Positions 15,216 through 22,768 of a stretch of DNA of 64,000 nucleotides are shown one piece after another. The first letter of the stretch is position 1. Each line of letters opens with the position of its first letter. This stretch comes from an uncultured Endomicrobiia bacterium. GTDB taxonomy: Bacteria > Elusimicrobiota > Endomicrobiia > Endomicrobiales > Endomicrobiaceae. Both the position numbers and the translations under genes were made by a program. The DNA lies in contig CALHWY010000013.1 of NCBI GenBank assembly GCA_938040055.1, positions 62,001 to 126,000 of the forward strand, read 5' to 3'. The notes beneath the pieces are model-generated. The model searched no databases. It was not told where the DNA came from and saw nothing but the letters and a program-made list of their open reading frames with translations.

Positions 15216-16442
15216 ATGAAAGCTCTTACCGTGCAGATAGGGATTTTCGGCAGGGTAAATTCCGGAAAATCTTCGCTTATGAATTTTATCACCGGCCAGA
15301 AAACTTCGATAGTTTCATCCATAGCCGGCACTACGACCGATCTCGTTTATAAACAAATGGAGCTGAATCCGCTGGGGCCGGTGACTTTTATAGATACGGC
15401 GGGAACGGACGATGTCTCCGGGCTGGGAAAAGAAAGGACCGAAAGAACGCAAAAAGCCATGGATGCTTCGGATATCGTAATGCTTGTCTGCCAGGCCGGC
15501 ATTTTCGGCGCTTTTGAAGAAAATATTATTTCCGCGGCGGAAAAAAGAAATACTCCCGTGATAGCGGTCATAAACAAGACCGATTTGAAACGTCCCCGGA
15601 AATCTTTTACGGACAGACTTTCTTTGTATACCGAAAACATACTGGAGGTTTCTTCGGTCGAACTTTCCGGCAGGGATTTTTTTCTTAACGGACTCAAGAA
15701 AATACTTCTTGATATCGCGCCGGAAAATTATATTGAAGATTATATTGCTTTAAGGAAGATAATCAAAGAAGGCGACACGGCAGTTCTTGTGGTTCCCATA
15801 GACGGGGGAGCTCCGAGAGGAAGGCTGATAATGCCGCAGGTTCAGACTATAAGGAATATACTCGATCTCAACGCTTTTGCCTATGCCGTAAAAGACGCGG
15901 GATATGAGAAAGCTCTTGCCGGCTTAAAAAAAATTCCAAGCATAGTTATAACGGATTCACAGGCGGTAAAAGAGATAGCCGGCAAAACGCCTCCGAATAT
16001 AAAGCTTACCACTTTTTCCACTCTATTTAGCGCGGATAAATCGGATATAGTCGAAATGGCGAAAGGAGCTGCAAAGCTTAAAAAACTTCAAAAAGGCGAT
16101 AAAGTTCTTATCGCGGAAGCCTGCACTCATCATGCTTCAAAAGACGATATCGGCCGGGTCAAAATACCGGGTTGGCTGAAGGAATATTCCGGACATGACA
16201 TAGCAGCCGAAGTTTCTTCCGGACAGGATTATCCGGATGATCTTAGGGGATATAAACTTATAATACACTGCGGAGCGTGCACTCTTAACAGAAAGGCAAT
16301 GCTTTCAAGGCTGGATAAGGCTTTGGAAGCGGGCGCGGCGGTAACAAATTACGGAATGGCGATATCCGTTTTTCAGGGAGTAATAGAAAGAGTTCTGGAG
16401 GTTTTTCCTGAGGCTTTAAAAGCTTATCGGAAAGAAATTTAA
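15216..16442 (+). CDS. hydF: [FeFe] hydrogenase maturation GTPase HydF
   Basis: Scaffold/GTPase that assembles the di-iron unit and delivers it to the hydrogenase. The N-terminal Ras-like GTPase has the P-loop GRVNSGKS (12-19), DTAG (60-63) and NKTD (120-123). A dimerisation domain follows, then the cluster-binding domain with Cys303-x-His305 (CTHH) and HCGAC (His351, Cys352, Cys355). Length 408 is typical. AGAGG six bases before the ATG is a good ribosome site. Together with hydE, hydG and the structural genes this completes the maturation set. Confidence 0.95.
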   Translation: MKALTVQIGIFGRVNSGKSSLMNFITGQKTSIVSSIAGTTTDLVYKQMELNPLGPVTFIDTAGTDDVSGLGKERTERTQKAMDASDIVMLVCQAGIFGAFEENIISAAEKRNTPVIAVINKTDLKRPRKSFTDRLSLYTENILEVSSVELSGRDFFLNGLKKILLDIAPENYIEDYIALRKIIKEGDTAVLVVPIDGGAPRGRLIMPQVQTIRNILDLNAFAYAVKDAGYEKALAGLKKIPSIVITDSQAVKEIAGKTPPNIKLTTFSTLFSADKSDIVEMAKGAAKLKKLQKGDKVLIAEACTHHASKDDIGRVKIPGWLKEYSGHDIAAEVSSGQDYPDDLRGYKLIIHCGACTLNRKAMLSRLDKALEAGAAVTNYGMAISVFQGVIERVLEVFPEALKAYRKEI

Positions 16443-16480
16443 TATTTGTTTTCCGCTTATGCGCTAAGAAGCAAAACAGA

Positions 16481-16509
16481 TTGAAAATTCATTTCGAATC
16501 TGATAAAAT
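16481..16509 (+). promoter_or_regulatory. Promoter of tpiA-pduL-rpiB
   Basis: -35 TTGAAA (16481-16486), 17-base spacer, -10 TAAAAT (16504-16509). Expected start near 16516, leader of about 58 bases with AAGGAG ahead of the tpiA ATG. Confidence 0.65.
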
Positions 16510-16573
16510 TTATCTCTATAAATCAATATTGTGTGCATAAAGGCATAAAACAAAATAAAAAGGAGAAGCAGTT

Positions 16574-17326
16574 ATGAGAAAACCTTTGATGGCAGGAAAC
16601 TGGAAGATGAATAAAACCGTTGAAGAAGCGGCCGGCATGGTAAAGGCTTTAAAAGCCGCCGTAGCAAATGTTTCTGATGTTGAAATACTGGTTTGTCCCG
16701 CTTTTACGGCTCTTTACGCGGTAAATAATGAGATAAAAGGTTCAAATATAAATTTGGGAGCGCAGAATCTTTTCTGGGAGGCCAAAGGCGCTTTTACCGG
16801 AGAAATTTCCCCCGCAATGATAAAGGAAGCCGGCTGCTCTTACGTTATAATAGGACATTCCGAAAGAAGGCAGTATTTCTCGGAAACCGATGAGACGGTC
16901 AATAAAAGAGTAAAAGCCGCTTTTGCCAACGGGCTTATCCCGGTGGTATGCGTGGGAGAAACTCTTGAAGAAAGAGAAAAAGACATAACTTTCAAAGTCA
17001 TTGAGACGCAGATAAGAGGCGGACTTGCAGGGCTCAGCCCGGAAGAAGCTTCATCCGCGGTTATAGCTTATGAGCCGGTATGGGCGATAGGAACCGGAAA
17101 GACCGCAACCCCCGACCAGGCGCAGCAGGTGCATGCCTTCATAAGAAAACTGTATCGGGAAATATATGCCGACGCCGCAGATAAAGTAAGAATACTCTAC
17201 GGCGGTTCCGTAAACCCCAAGAATGTTTCCGACCTTATGAAACAGCCGGACATAGACGGCGGTTTGGTAGGCGGGGCAAGCCTTGAAGCCGATTCTTTCG
17301 CGCAGCTTGTAAAATATTCAAAATAA
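16574..17326 (+). CDS. tpiA: Triosephosphate isomerase
   Basis: Interconverts dihydroxyacetone phosphate and glyceraldehyde 3-phosphate. Catalytic residues are in place: Lys11 in GNWKMNK, the histidine of GHSERR near 94, and the glutamate of YEPVWAIGTGK near 164; GGSVNP near 210 forms the phosphate-binding loop. 250 residues is normal. An AAGGAG site precedes the start. The stop shares its last base with the pduL start (TAATG), so translation is coupled. The glyceraldehyde 3-phosphate made by DeoC further downstream enters glycolysis here. Confidence 0.96.
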   Translation: MRKPLMAGNWKMNKTVEEAAGMVKALKAAVANVSDVEILVCPAFTALYAVNNEIKGSNINLGAQNLFWEAKGAFTGEISPAMIKEAGCSYVIIGHSERRQYFSETDETVNKRVKAAFANGLIPVVCVGETLEEREKDITFKVIETQIRGGLAGLSPEEASSAVIAYEPVWAIGTGKTATPDQAQQVHAFIRKLYREIYADAADKVRILYGGSVNPKNVSDLMKQPDIDGGLVGGASLEADSFAQLVKYSK

Positions 17327-17907
17327 TGAAGCGTAATAAAACTGTAACCGTAAATGTGTCGAACAGGCATATCCATTTGTCAAGAGAGCATATCGAAGCT
17401 CTTTTCGGAAGCGGTTACCGTCTTAGCGTAAAAAGAATTCTGTCTCAGCCGCATCAGTTCGCGGCTAATGAAACGGCTGATGTATGCGGGCCGAAAGGGA
17501 TTCTTGAAAAAGTCAGGATCGTAGGTCCGGAAAGAGCTTTCACGCAGGTCGAAATAACCGCCGCGGAAGCCAGAAAAATAGGCGTCGGCGCTTTTGTAAG
17601 GCTGTCCGGCGATCTTAAAGACAGCGCCGGAGTGATTTTACGAGGGCCGGCAGGTGCGGTGGAACTCAAGGAAGGCTGTATAGTAGCGAAAAGACACATG
17701 CATGTTCCACCCGGCTTTTGCTCGCAAACGGGCTTGAAAGCCGGCGATGCGGTTTCGGTGAAGATTTCGGGAGAAAGAGGTTTGGTTTTCGGCAATATCG
17801 TCATAAGACAGGATGAAAAAATAATTGCACCGGAATGTCACGTTGACATAGACGAAGCGAACGCGGCATTAATAAAAAACGGTGATAAAGCGGAAATAAT
17901 ACTATGA
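17326..17907 (+). CDS. pduL: PduL-type phosphate acyltransferase
   Basis: Phosphotransacylase that exchanges CoA and phosphate on acetyl or propanoyl groups, giving acyl phosphate for ATP synthesis by acetate/propionate kinase. The zinc-binding histidines are visible in SNRHIHLS (His15, His17) and RHMHVPP. Length 193 without an N-terminal encapsulation peptide, and no shell protein in the window, so it is probably the free cytoplasmic house-keeping type rather than part of a microcompartment. It is coupled to tpiA upstream and to rpiB downstream (ATGA). Confidence 0.93.
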   Translation: MKRNKTVTVNVSNRHIHLSREHIEALFGSGYRLSVKRILSQPHQFAANETADVCGPKGILEKVRIVGPERAFTQVEITAAEARKIGVGAFVRLSGDLKDSAGVILRGPAGAVELKEGCIVAKRHMHVPPGFCSQTGLKAGDAVSVKISGERGLVFGNIVIRQDEKIIAPECHVDIDEANAALIKNGDKAEIIL

Positions 17908-18356
17908 ATAAAATTAAAAAATTGGCTTTTGGAAACGACCATGCCGCGGCAGAGGTCAGAAATACCGTAAAACAATATCTTATAAGCATAGGATATGAAA
18001 TTGAAGATTTCGGTTTTGACGGGCCCGGCAGCTGTGATTATCCCGATTATGCCGTGAAAGTCGCTGAAGCGGTAGCTCAGGGCAAAGCGGATAAAGGCGT
18101 GCTTATATGCGGCACCGGAATAGGAATGTGCATAGCGGCGAATAAAGTCCGCGGCATTATCGCGGCTCCGTGCTGGGATGAAGACACGGCTTCCCTTGCC
18201 GCACAGCATAACTGCGCCGATATTTTATGTCTCGGCTCAAGAAAAGCTACGGTAAGCGAGCTTTGCCACAGAATAAAGACATGGCTTGAAACTCCTTTTG
18301 AAGCGCGTCATGAAAAAAGAATAAAAAAAATAAAAGAAATTGAAAAAAACCGTTGA
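17904..18356 (+). CDS. rpiB: Ribose 5-phosphate isomerase B
   Basis: Isomerises ribose 5-phosphate and ribulose 5-phosphate. The RpiB/LacAB fold is shown by FGNDHAA (substrate-binding Asp-His), YPDYA, ICGTGIGM (phosphate/anion loop) and the later CLGSR; the catalytic cysteine is the one in LICGTG. 150 residues, with a lysine-rich C-terminal helix. ATGA overlap with pduL. Gives the nucleoside-derived ribose 5-phosphate a route into the pentose pathway together with the split transketolase downstream. Confidence 0.94.
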   Translation: MNKIKKLAFGNDHAAAEVRNTVKQYLISIGYEIEDFGFDGPGSCDYPDYAVKVAEAVAQGKADKGVLICGTGIGMCIAANKVRGIIAAPCWDEDTASLAAQHNCADILCLGSRKATVSELCHRIKTWLETPFEARHEKRIKKIKEIEKNR

Positions 18357-18800
18357 AGCATAATTTATCTTTTTTCCGGGATATATCAACAGGCTTTTGT
18401 CGGGTTTTTCCCCGTCCGTCTTTTCTTGCCTGTTTTTGGGAATATGAAAAAGAGCCGGCGGTTTTGGGCCGAGCCGAAACGAAGCGGATGAAACGGCGGG
18501 GCGTCAACAGCTGAAGAAAAATTGCAAAGCGCTTATCTGTCTTGCGCAAATTGCGGTTTCGGCGCAATAGCGCGTTTTTACGGAAGCGGCTTGTTTAAAA
18601 CGGAAACAAACCGGGAAATGCCGTCCGGCGGATAAAAAGCGTTCGCGGTACGCATTATATGCCGCATGCATCCCGCAAAAGAGAATGCCGCGGCGTTAAA
18701 AACAAGAGACGGGCAGCGCGGCGTTCTCGGATATTTTTCAAACGCGGTTTTGCTTTTTGCCGCGGATAAATTCAAAAAGGCGGTTTTAAAGGCAAATAAA
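18357..18800. other. Gene-free stretch before the lipoprotein gene
   Basis: About 440 bases. A frame beginning at 18666 runs into the lipoprotein gene, but its first 45 residues lack a ribosome site and precede an obvious signal peptide, so I treat them as non-coding. No clear terminator after rpiB and no convincing promoter were seen. Confidence 0.45.
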
Positions 18801-19409
18801 ATGATAAAAAAAATAATTTTTCCGGCCGTCTTTTTCCTTATCATGTCTTCTTGCGCTTCTCCCGGCGCGGTAATAAAGCAGGGATACGATTTCCGCGCGG
18901 TTAAAAGCATACGGGTGGGAAAGTTTGTGCCGGCCGCGGATTATTCCGGTTCGGGCGGCGCCGTACAGAATGCTTTTATAAGGCAGCTTTTGGCAAAAGG
19001 TTATAATGTAAAAGCCGGACATGACAGTGAAGCCGATGTCATCATAAAAGGCAGCGTCACTGCATATGTGCCGGATAAAAAATATCTGATAATGCTTTCC
19101 GGAGAAGACGGATTTCACGGCAGGAGAGACTCTTCCCGCTCTTATCCGGTCATATTTACAAGAGACATAACGGAGATCGGCGGTTCCTCGATGTATGATC
19201 TCGGTTCCGCTTTCGGCTTGAGGGAGCCTAATAAAATTATGTCCAGCAATGCTACCGTGGGGGTGTATGCTTATATGGAAGACGGCGCCACGGGAGAGAT
19301 TGTCTGGTCGGATTCTTATACTTATGAAGGGCTGGATTTGTCATCGGCTCTTGACGGCGCGGTAAGGTATATACTCAGATCATTGCCGCCCCGGAATTCC
19401 CGAAAGTAA
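18801..19409 (+). CDS. Predicted outer-membrane or periplasmic lipoprotein, CsgG/LptE-like fold suspected
   Basis: 202-residue lipoprotein. Residues 1-17 are a short signal peptide ending in a lipobox-like MSSC with Cys18 as lipid attachment site. The body has an alternating beta/alpha pattern: a strand with SIRVGKF, a helix AFIRQLLAKGYNV, then ADVIIKGSVTAY and, near the end, GEIVWSDSYTYEG. This strand-helix pattern followed by a GxIVWS strand is common in small envelope lipoproteins of the CsgG/LpoB/TolB-N type, but I cannot assign a family. It is followed ten bases later by the two DUF4139 genes and may work with them. Confidence 0.75.
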   Translation: MIKKIIFPAVFFLIMSSCASPGAVIKQGYDFRAVKSIRVGKFVPAADYSGSGGAVQNAFIRQLLAKGYNVKAGHDSEADVIIKGSVTAYVPDKKYLIMLSGEDGFHGRRDSSRSYPVIFTRDITEIGGSSMYDLGSAFGLREPNKIMSSNATVGVYAYMEDGATGEIVWSDSYTYEGLDLSSALDGAVRYILRSLPPRNSRK

Positions 19410-19418
19410 GGAGAAAAA

Positions 19419-20753
19419 ATGAAAAAATTTCCGGCTTTTATTTTGGTTTTGCTGTCCGCGCAGGCTGTCTGGTCCGACGTTTCCGTGACCGTTTATAACA
19501 ATAACCGGGCGCTTGTGAGAGAAATAAGAGAAGTGACGCTTAAAAAAGACGTCCAGACGATAGAATTTGACGAAGTCGCCGCGAAAATCGAACCGGCGAG
19601 CGCTCTCCCTAAATTTCTTAACGGCGCCGATAAAATAAAAATTCTGGAACAAAATTTTGATTATGATCTTGCAGGCAGCGACAAACTTCTTTCAAAATAC
19701 ATAGGAAAGGACATTGAAATAGAGAGATACGGCGACGATAAAAGAGCGAAACTGTCCGGTAAACTGCTTTCGGTTTCAGACGGTCTTGTCGTGCAGTCCG
19801 CGGACAGAATCGTTATACGCCCTCAGGGAGAAATATCTCTTGCAAAAATGCCGGAAGGTCTCAGACTTAAACCTACTCTCGTGTGGCTTGTCGACAGCGG
19901 ATTTTCCGGAAAGAATAAAATGGAGCTTTCATATCAGACGGGCGGTATGAACTGGCGGGCGGATTATGTGCTTGTAACAAACCGACAGGACACTGAAGCC
20001 GACATTGCCGGCTGGGTAACGGTAAACAATATGTCGGGAGCTTCTTATAAAAACGCAAAACTGAAACTTATAGCGGGAGACGTTAACACGGCGCCTGCGG
20101 CGGCAAAAAAAGAAGCGGTCATGAAATTTAATTCCGTGAAAGCCGAACCGTCCTTTCAGGAAAGATCTTTTTTTGAATACCATATGTACGAGCTTCACAG
20201 AAGAACCACGATAAAAGACAATGAAATAAAACAGATAGAATTCGTCAAGGCGGCGCGGATTCCGGTAAAAAAAGTTTTCACTTACAACGGAGCGCGCGAC
20301 GGCGGAAAAGTTACCGTAAATCTTGAGTTTAAAAATTCAAAAGAGAACAATCTCGGAATTCCTTTGCCGAAAGGGAAAGTAAGAGTGAGCAAACGCGACG
20401 GAGAGTCTATGGAATTTATCGGGGAAGATGCAATAGGGCATACCGCCGCAGGCGCCGGGCTTTCCCTTTATATAGGCAATGCTTTCGACATAACCGGGGA
20501 GAGGACGCGGATGAACTATAAAAAGGAGTCGAAATCCGCCGAAGAAAGTTTTAAAATAATATTAAAAAACGGCAAAGATACGGATGTGGAAGTCAATGTC
20601 GTGGAAAATATGTACGGATGGCATAACTGGAAAATAGAGCAGAGCTCCGGCAAGTACGTCAAAAAAGATTCCGTAACCGCCGAATTTCCGGTAACTGTTC
20701 CGGCAAACGGCGAAAAAGAGATAACTTATACCGTAAAATACTGGTGGAAATAA
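19419..20753 (+). CDS. Secreted DUF4139 protein (first of tandem pair)
   Basis: 444 residues with a cleavable signal peptide (about 1-19, ending WSDVS). The mature protein begins with the strand VTVYNNNRALVREIREV and continues in the mucoidy-inhibitor/DUF4139 pattern: WLVDSGFSG, MNWRADYVL, AGWVTVNNMSG, LKLIAGDVN, and a beta-sandwich C-terminus with ERTRMNY. The function of DUF4139 proteins is unknown. It starts ten bases after the lipoprotein gene with AAGGAG before the ATG, and is followed 12 bases later by a close paralogue, so the pair arose by tandem duplication. Confidence 0.88.
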   Translation: MKKFPAFILVLLSAQAVWSDVSVTVYNNNRALVREIREVTLKKDVQTIEFDEVAAKIEPASALPKFLNGADKIKILEQNFDYDLAGSDKLLSKYIGKDIEIERYGDDKRAKLSGKLLSVSDGLVVQSADRIVIRPQGEISLAKMPEGLRLKPTLVWLVDSGFSGKNKMELSYQTGGMNWRADYVLVTNRQDTEADIAGWVTVNNMSGASYKNAKLKLIAGDVNTAPAAAKKEAVMKFNSVKAEPSFQERSFFEYHMYELHRRTTIKDNEIKQIEFVKAARIPVKKVFTYNGARDGGKVTVNLEFKNSKENNLGIPLPKGKVRVSKRDGESMEFIGEDAIGHTAAGAGLSLYIGNAFDITGERTRMNYKKESKSAEESFKIILKNGKDTDVEVNVVENMYGWHNWKIEQSSGKYVKKDSVTAEFPVTVPANGEKEITYTVKYWWK

Positions 20754-20765
20754 GAGGCGGCAAGA

Positions 20766-22115
20766 ATGAAAAAAACATTTGTTTTGCTTTTGCTGGCGTC
20801 TTTTTGCGCGTGTCCGGCTTTTCCCGAAGCGTCCGTAACGATTTATAATGACGACAGAGCCCTTGTAAAGGAGATAAGGGACGTAAAACTTAAAAAAGGC
20901 GTGCAGACAATAGAATTTGACGATGTAGCCGCGAAAATAGACGCTTCAAGCGTTTTGCCGAAATTTTTTAACAATGCCGGAAAGATAAAAATTTTAGAGC
21001 AGAATTTCGATTATGATCTGCTCAGCCCCGAAAAACTTCTCGCCAAATACATAGGAAAAGAAGTTGAAATCGAGAGGACGGGCAATGACTTAAGAAGAGG
21101 TAAAATCAAAGGCAGTCTCCTTTCGGTCAACGGAGGACTCGCGGTTCGGACCGATAAAAAAATAATATTGAACCCTCCGGGAGAAATTTCTATGGAAGCG
21201 TTGCCTGACGGCTTGAGGCTTAAGCCCACTTTGACATGGCTTGTGGACAGTTCTTTTGAAGGCGCGGATAAAATGGAAGTTTCATATCAAACGTCCGGAA
21301 TAAACTGGCATGCGGATTATGTCATGGTCACGGACGAAAAAGACGCGTTCGCCGATATTACCGGATGGGTCACCGTCAATAATAACAGCGGTTCAGACTT
21401 TAAAGACGCAAAAATCAAACTTGTCGCGGGCGACGTCAATACGGCGGATGACCGGGATGAATATTTATATGAAGCTGGAGAGGATATAAATTCCGCCGAA
21501 ACGAGAGCCCTTCCGTCTTTTAAAGAGAAGCCGTTTTTTGAGTATCATATTTACGAACTCAGCAGGAAATCTTCCCTGAAGAACAATGAAATGAAACAAA
21601 TCGAATTTATCCGCGCCGAAAATATCGCGGTAGAAAAAATTTTGGTTTATAACGGAGCGCATAACGGATCGGCGGTCGCCGTAAATCTCGAATTTAAAAA
21701 TTCAAGGGAAAACAAACTCGGAATTCCTTTGCCTAAAGGAAGAATCAGGGTAAGCAAATATGACGGAGATTGTATGGAGTTTGTAGGCGGGGACGACATA
21801 GGCCACACGGCTAAGGACGCGAAGATTTCGCTATATACGGGAAACGCTTTCGGCGTAACCGGCGAAAGAACGCGGACAAACTATAAAACATTGTCGAAAA
21901 GCGCGGAAGAAAGCTATAAAATAACCGTCAAAAACAGCAAAAAATCTTCCGTTGACGTTAAAATAGTGGAGCCGATGCGCGGGTGGGACGAATGGAAAAT
22001 CACGGAAAGTTCGGCGAAGTTTTCGAAAAAAGATTCGCATACGGCCGAATGTCTCGTCAATGTCGCGGCCGGTTCCGAAAAAACGGTAACGTATACGGTA
22101 AAATACACATGGTAA
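20766..22115 (+). CDS. Secreted DUF4139 protein (second of tandem pair)
   Basis: 449-residue paralogue of the preceding gene, alignable end to end: signal peptide about 1-20, then VTIYNDDRALVKEIRDV, WLVDSSFEG, INWHADYVM, TGWVTVNNNSG, KLVAGDVN and GERTRTNYK. By eye well over half of the residues are shared, with the divergence concentrated in the linker after AGDVN. Retention of both copies in full frame suggests that they form a hetero-oligomer or have split roles. Its last seven bases overlap the deoC start. Confidence 0.88.
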   Translation: MKKTFVLLLLASFCACPAFPEASVTIYNDDRALVKEIRDVKLKKGVQTIEFDDVAAKIDASSVLPKFFNNAGKIKILEQNFDYDLLSPEKLLAKYIGKEVEIERTGNDLRRGKIKGSLLSVNGGLAVRTDKKIILNPPGEISMEALPDGLRLKPTLTWLVDSSFEGADKMEVSYQTSGINWHADYVMVTDEKDAFADITGWVTVNNNSGSDFKDAKIKLVAGDVNTADDRDEYLYEAGEDINSAETRALPSFKEKPFFEYHIYELSRKSSLKNNEMKQIEFIRAENIAVEKILVYNGAHNGSAVAVNLEFKNSRENKLGIPLPKGRIRVSKYDGDCMEFVGGDDIGHTAKDAKISLYTGNAFGVTGERTRTNYKTLSKSAEESYKITVKNSKKSSVDVKIVEPMRGWDEWKITESSAKFSKKDSHTAECLVNVAAGSEKTVTYTVKYTW

Positions 22116-22768
22116 AAGATATTTCAAAATACATTGACTACACTCTCTTAAAGGCCGACGCTGCGGAAGCTTCGTTCGAAAAACTGTGCCGAGAAGCGCA
22201 AAAGCACGGTTTTTATTCCGTCTGCGTTCCGCCTTATGCCGTAAGCAAGTGCAGGAATTTAATGGGAGAGGGCGGAAAGATAGCCACGGTTATAGGTTTT
22301 CCTTTGGGATACGCTTCCCGCGAATCCAAAGTGTTTGAAACCGGGCGGGCGCTCGAAGACGGCGCCGATGAAATAGACGCCGTTATAAATATCTCGGCTT
22401 TTAAATCCGGCGGGACGGATTATGTGCTTGATGAATTGAAAGAAATCAGAAAAGCCTCGGCTGAATATGTCCTTAAAATAATAATAGAAACATGTTATAT
22501 GAACGACGAAGAAATTATTGCTCTTTGCGGGCTTGTTTCAAAAAGCGGAGCGGATTTTATTAAAACTTCGACAGGTTTTGGTCCGGGAGGAGCGCATATC
22601 AAAGATATAGAGCTTATAAAAAGCAATATTCCCGCAAGGGTAAAAATAAAAGCTTCGGGGGGCATAAAGACCTTCGAACAGGCCGAAAGCTTTATAAAAG
22701 CCGGAGCTTCAAGAATCGGAACTTCTTCAATGCTTATAAAACAGACAGCGTCTGGCCGGGATGTATAA
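22109..22768 (+). CDS. deoC: Deoxyribose-phosphate aldolase
   Basis: Splits 2-deoxyribose 5-phosphate into acetaldehyde and glyceraldehyde 3-phosphate. Key residues: Asp90 in DEIDAVINI, Schiff-base Lys152 in FIKTSTGF, Lys181 in KIKASGGI, and VIGFPLG. 219 residues is normal for bacterial DeoC. An upstream in-frame start at 21983 lies deep inside the DUF4139 gene and would add 42 unrelated residues; ATG 22109 is used because the DeoC family begins at this point (ISKYIDYTLLK). First enzyme gene of the long nucleoside run. Confidence 0.95.
   Translation: MVKDISKYIDYTLLKADAAEASFEKLCREAQKHGFYSVCVPPYAVSKCRNLMGEGGKIATVIGFPLGYASRESKVFETGRALEDGADEIDAVINISAFKSGGTDYVLDELKEIRKASAEYVLKIIIETCYMNDEEIIALCGLVSKSGADFIKTSTGFGPGGAHIKDIELIKSNIPARVKIKASGGIKTFEQAESFIKAGASRIGTSSMLIKQTASGRDV

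Noticed and set aside
17326..17907. Bacterial microcompartment locus around pduL
   Set aside because: No shell proteins, no encapsulation peptide on PduL and none of the usual aldehyde or alcohol dehydrogenases nearby.
18666..18800. Longer start for the lipoprotein
   Set aside because: Would bury the signal peptide and lipobox 45 residues inside the protein.
21983..22108. Longer DeoC starting inside the DUF4139 gene
   Set aside because: The added 42 residues are the shifted-frame shadow of the DUF4139 coding sequence; DeoC homology begins at ATG 22109.
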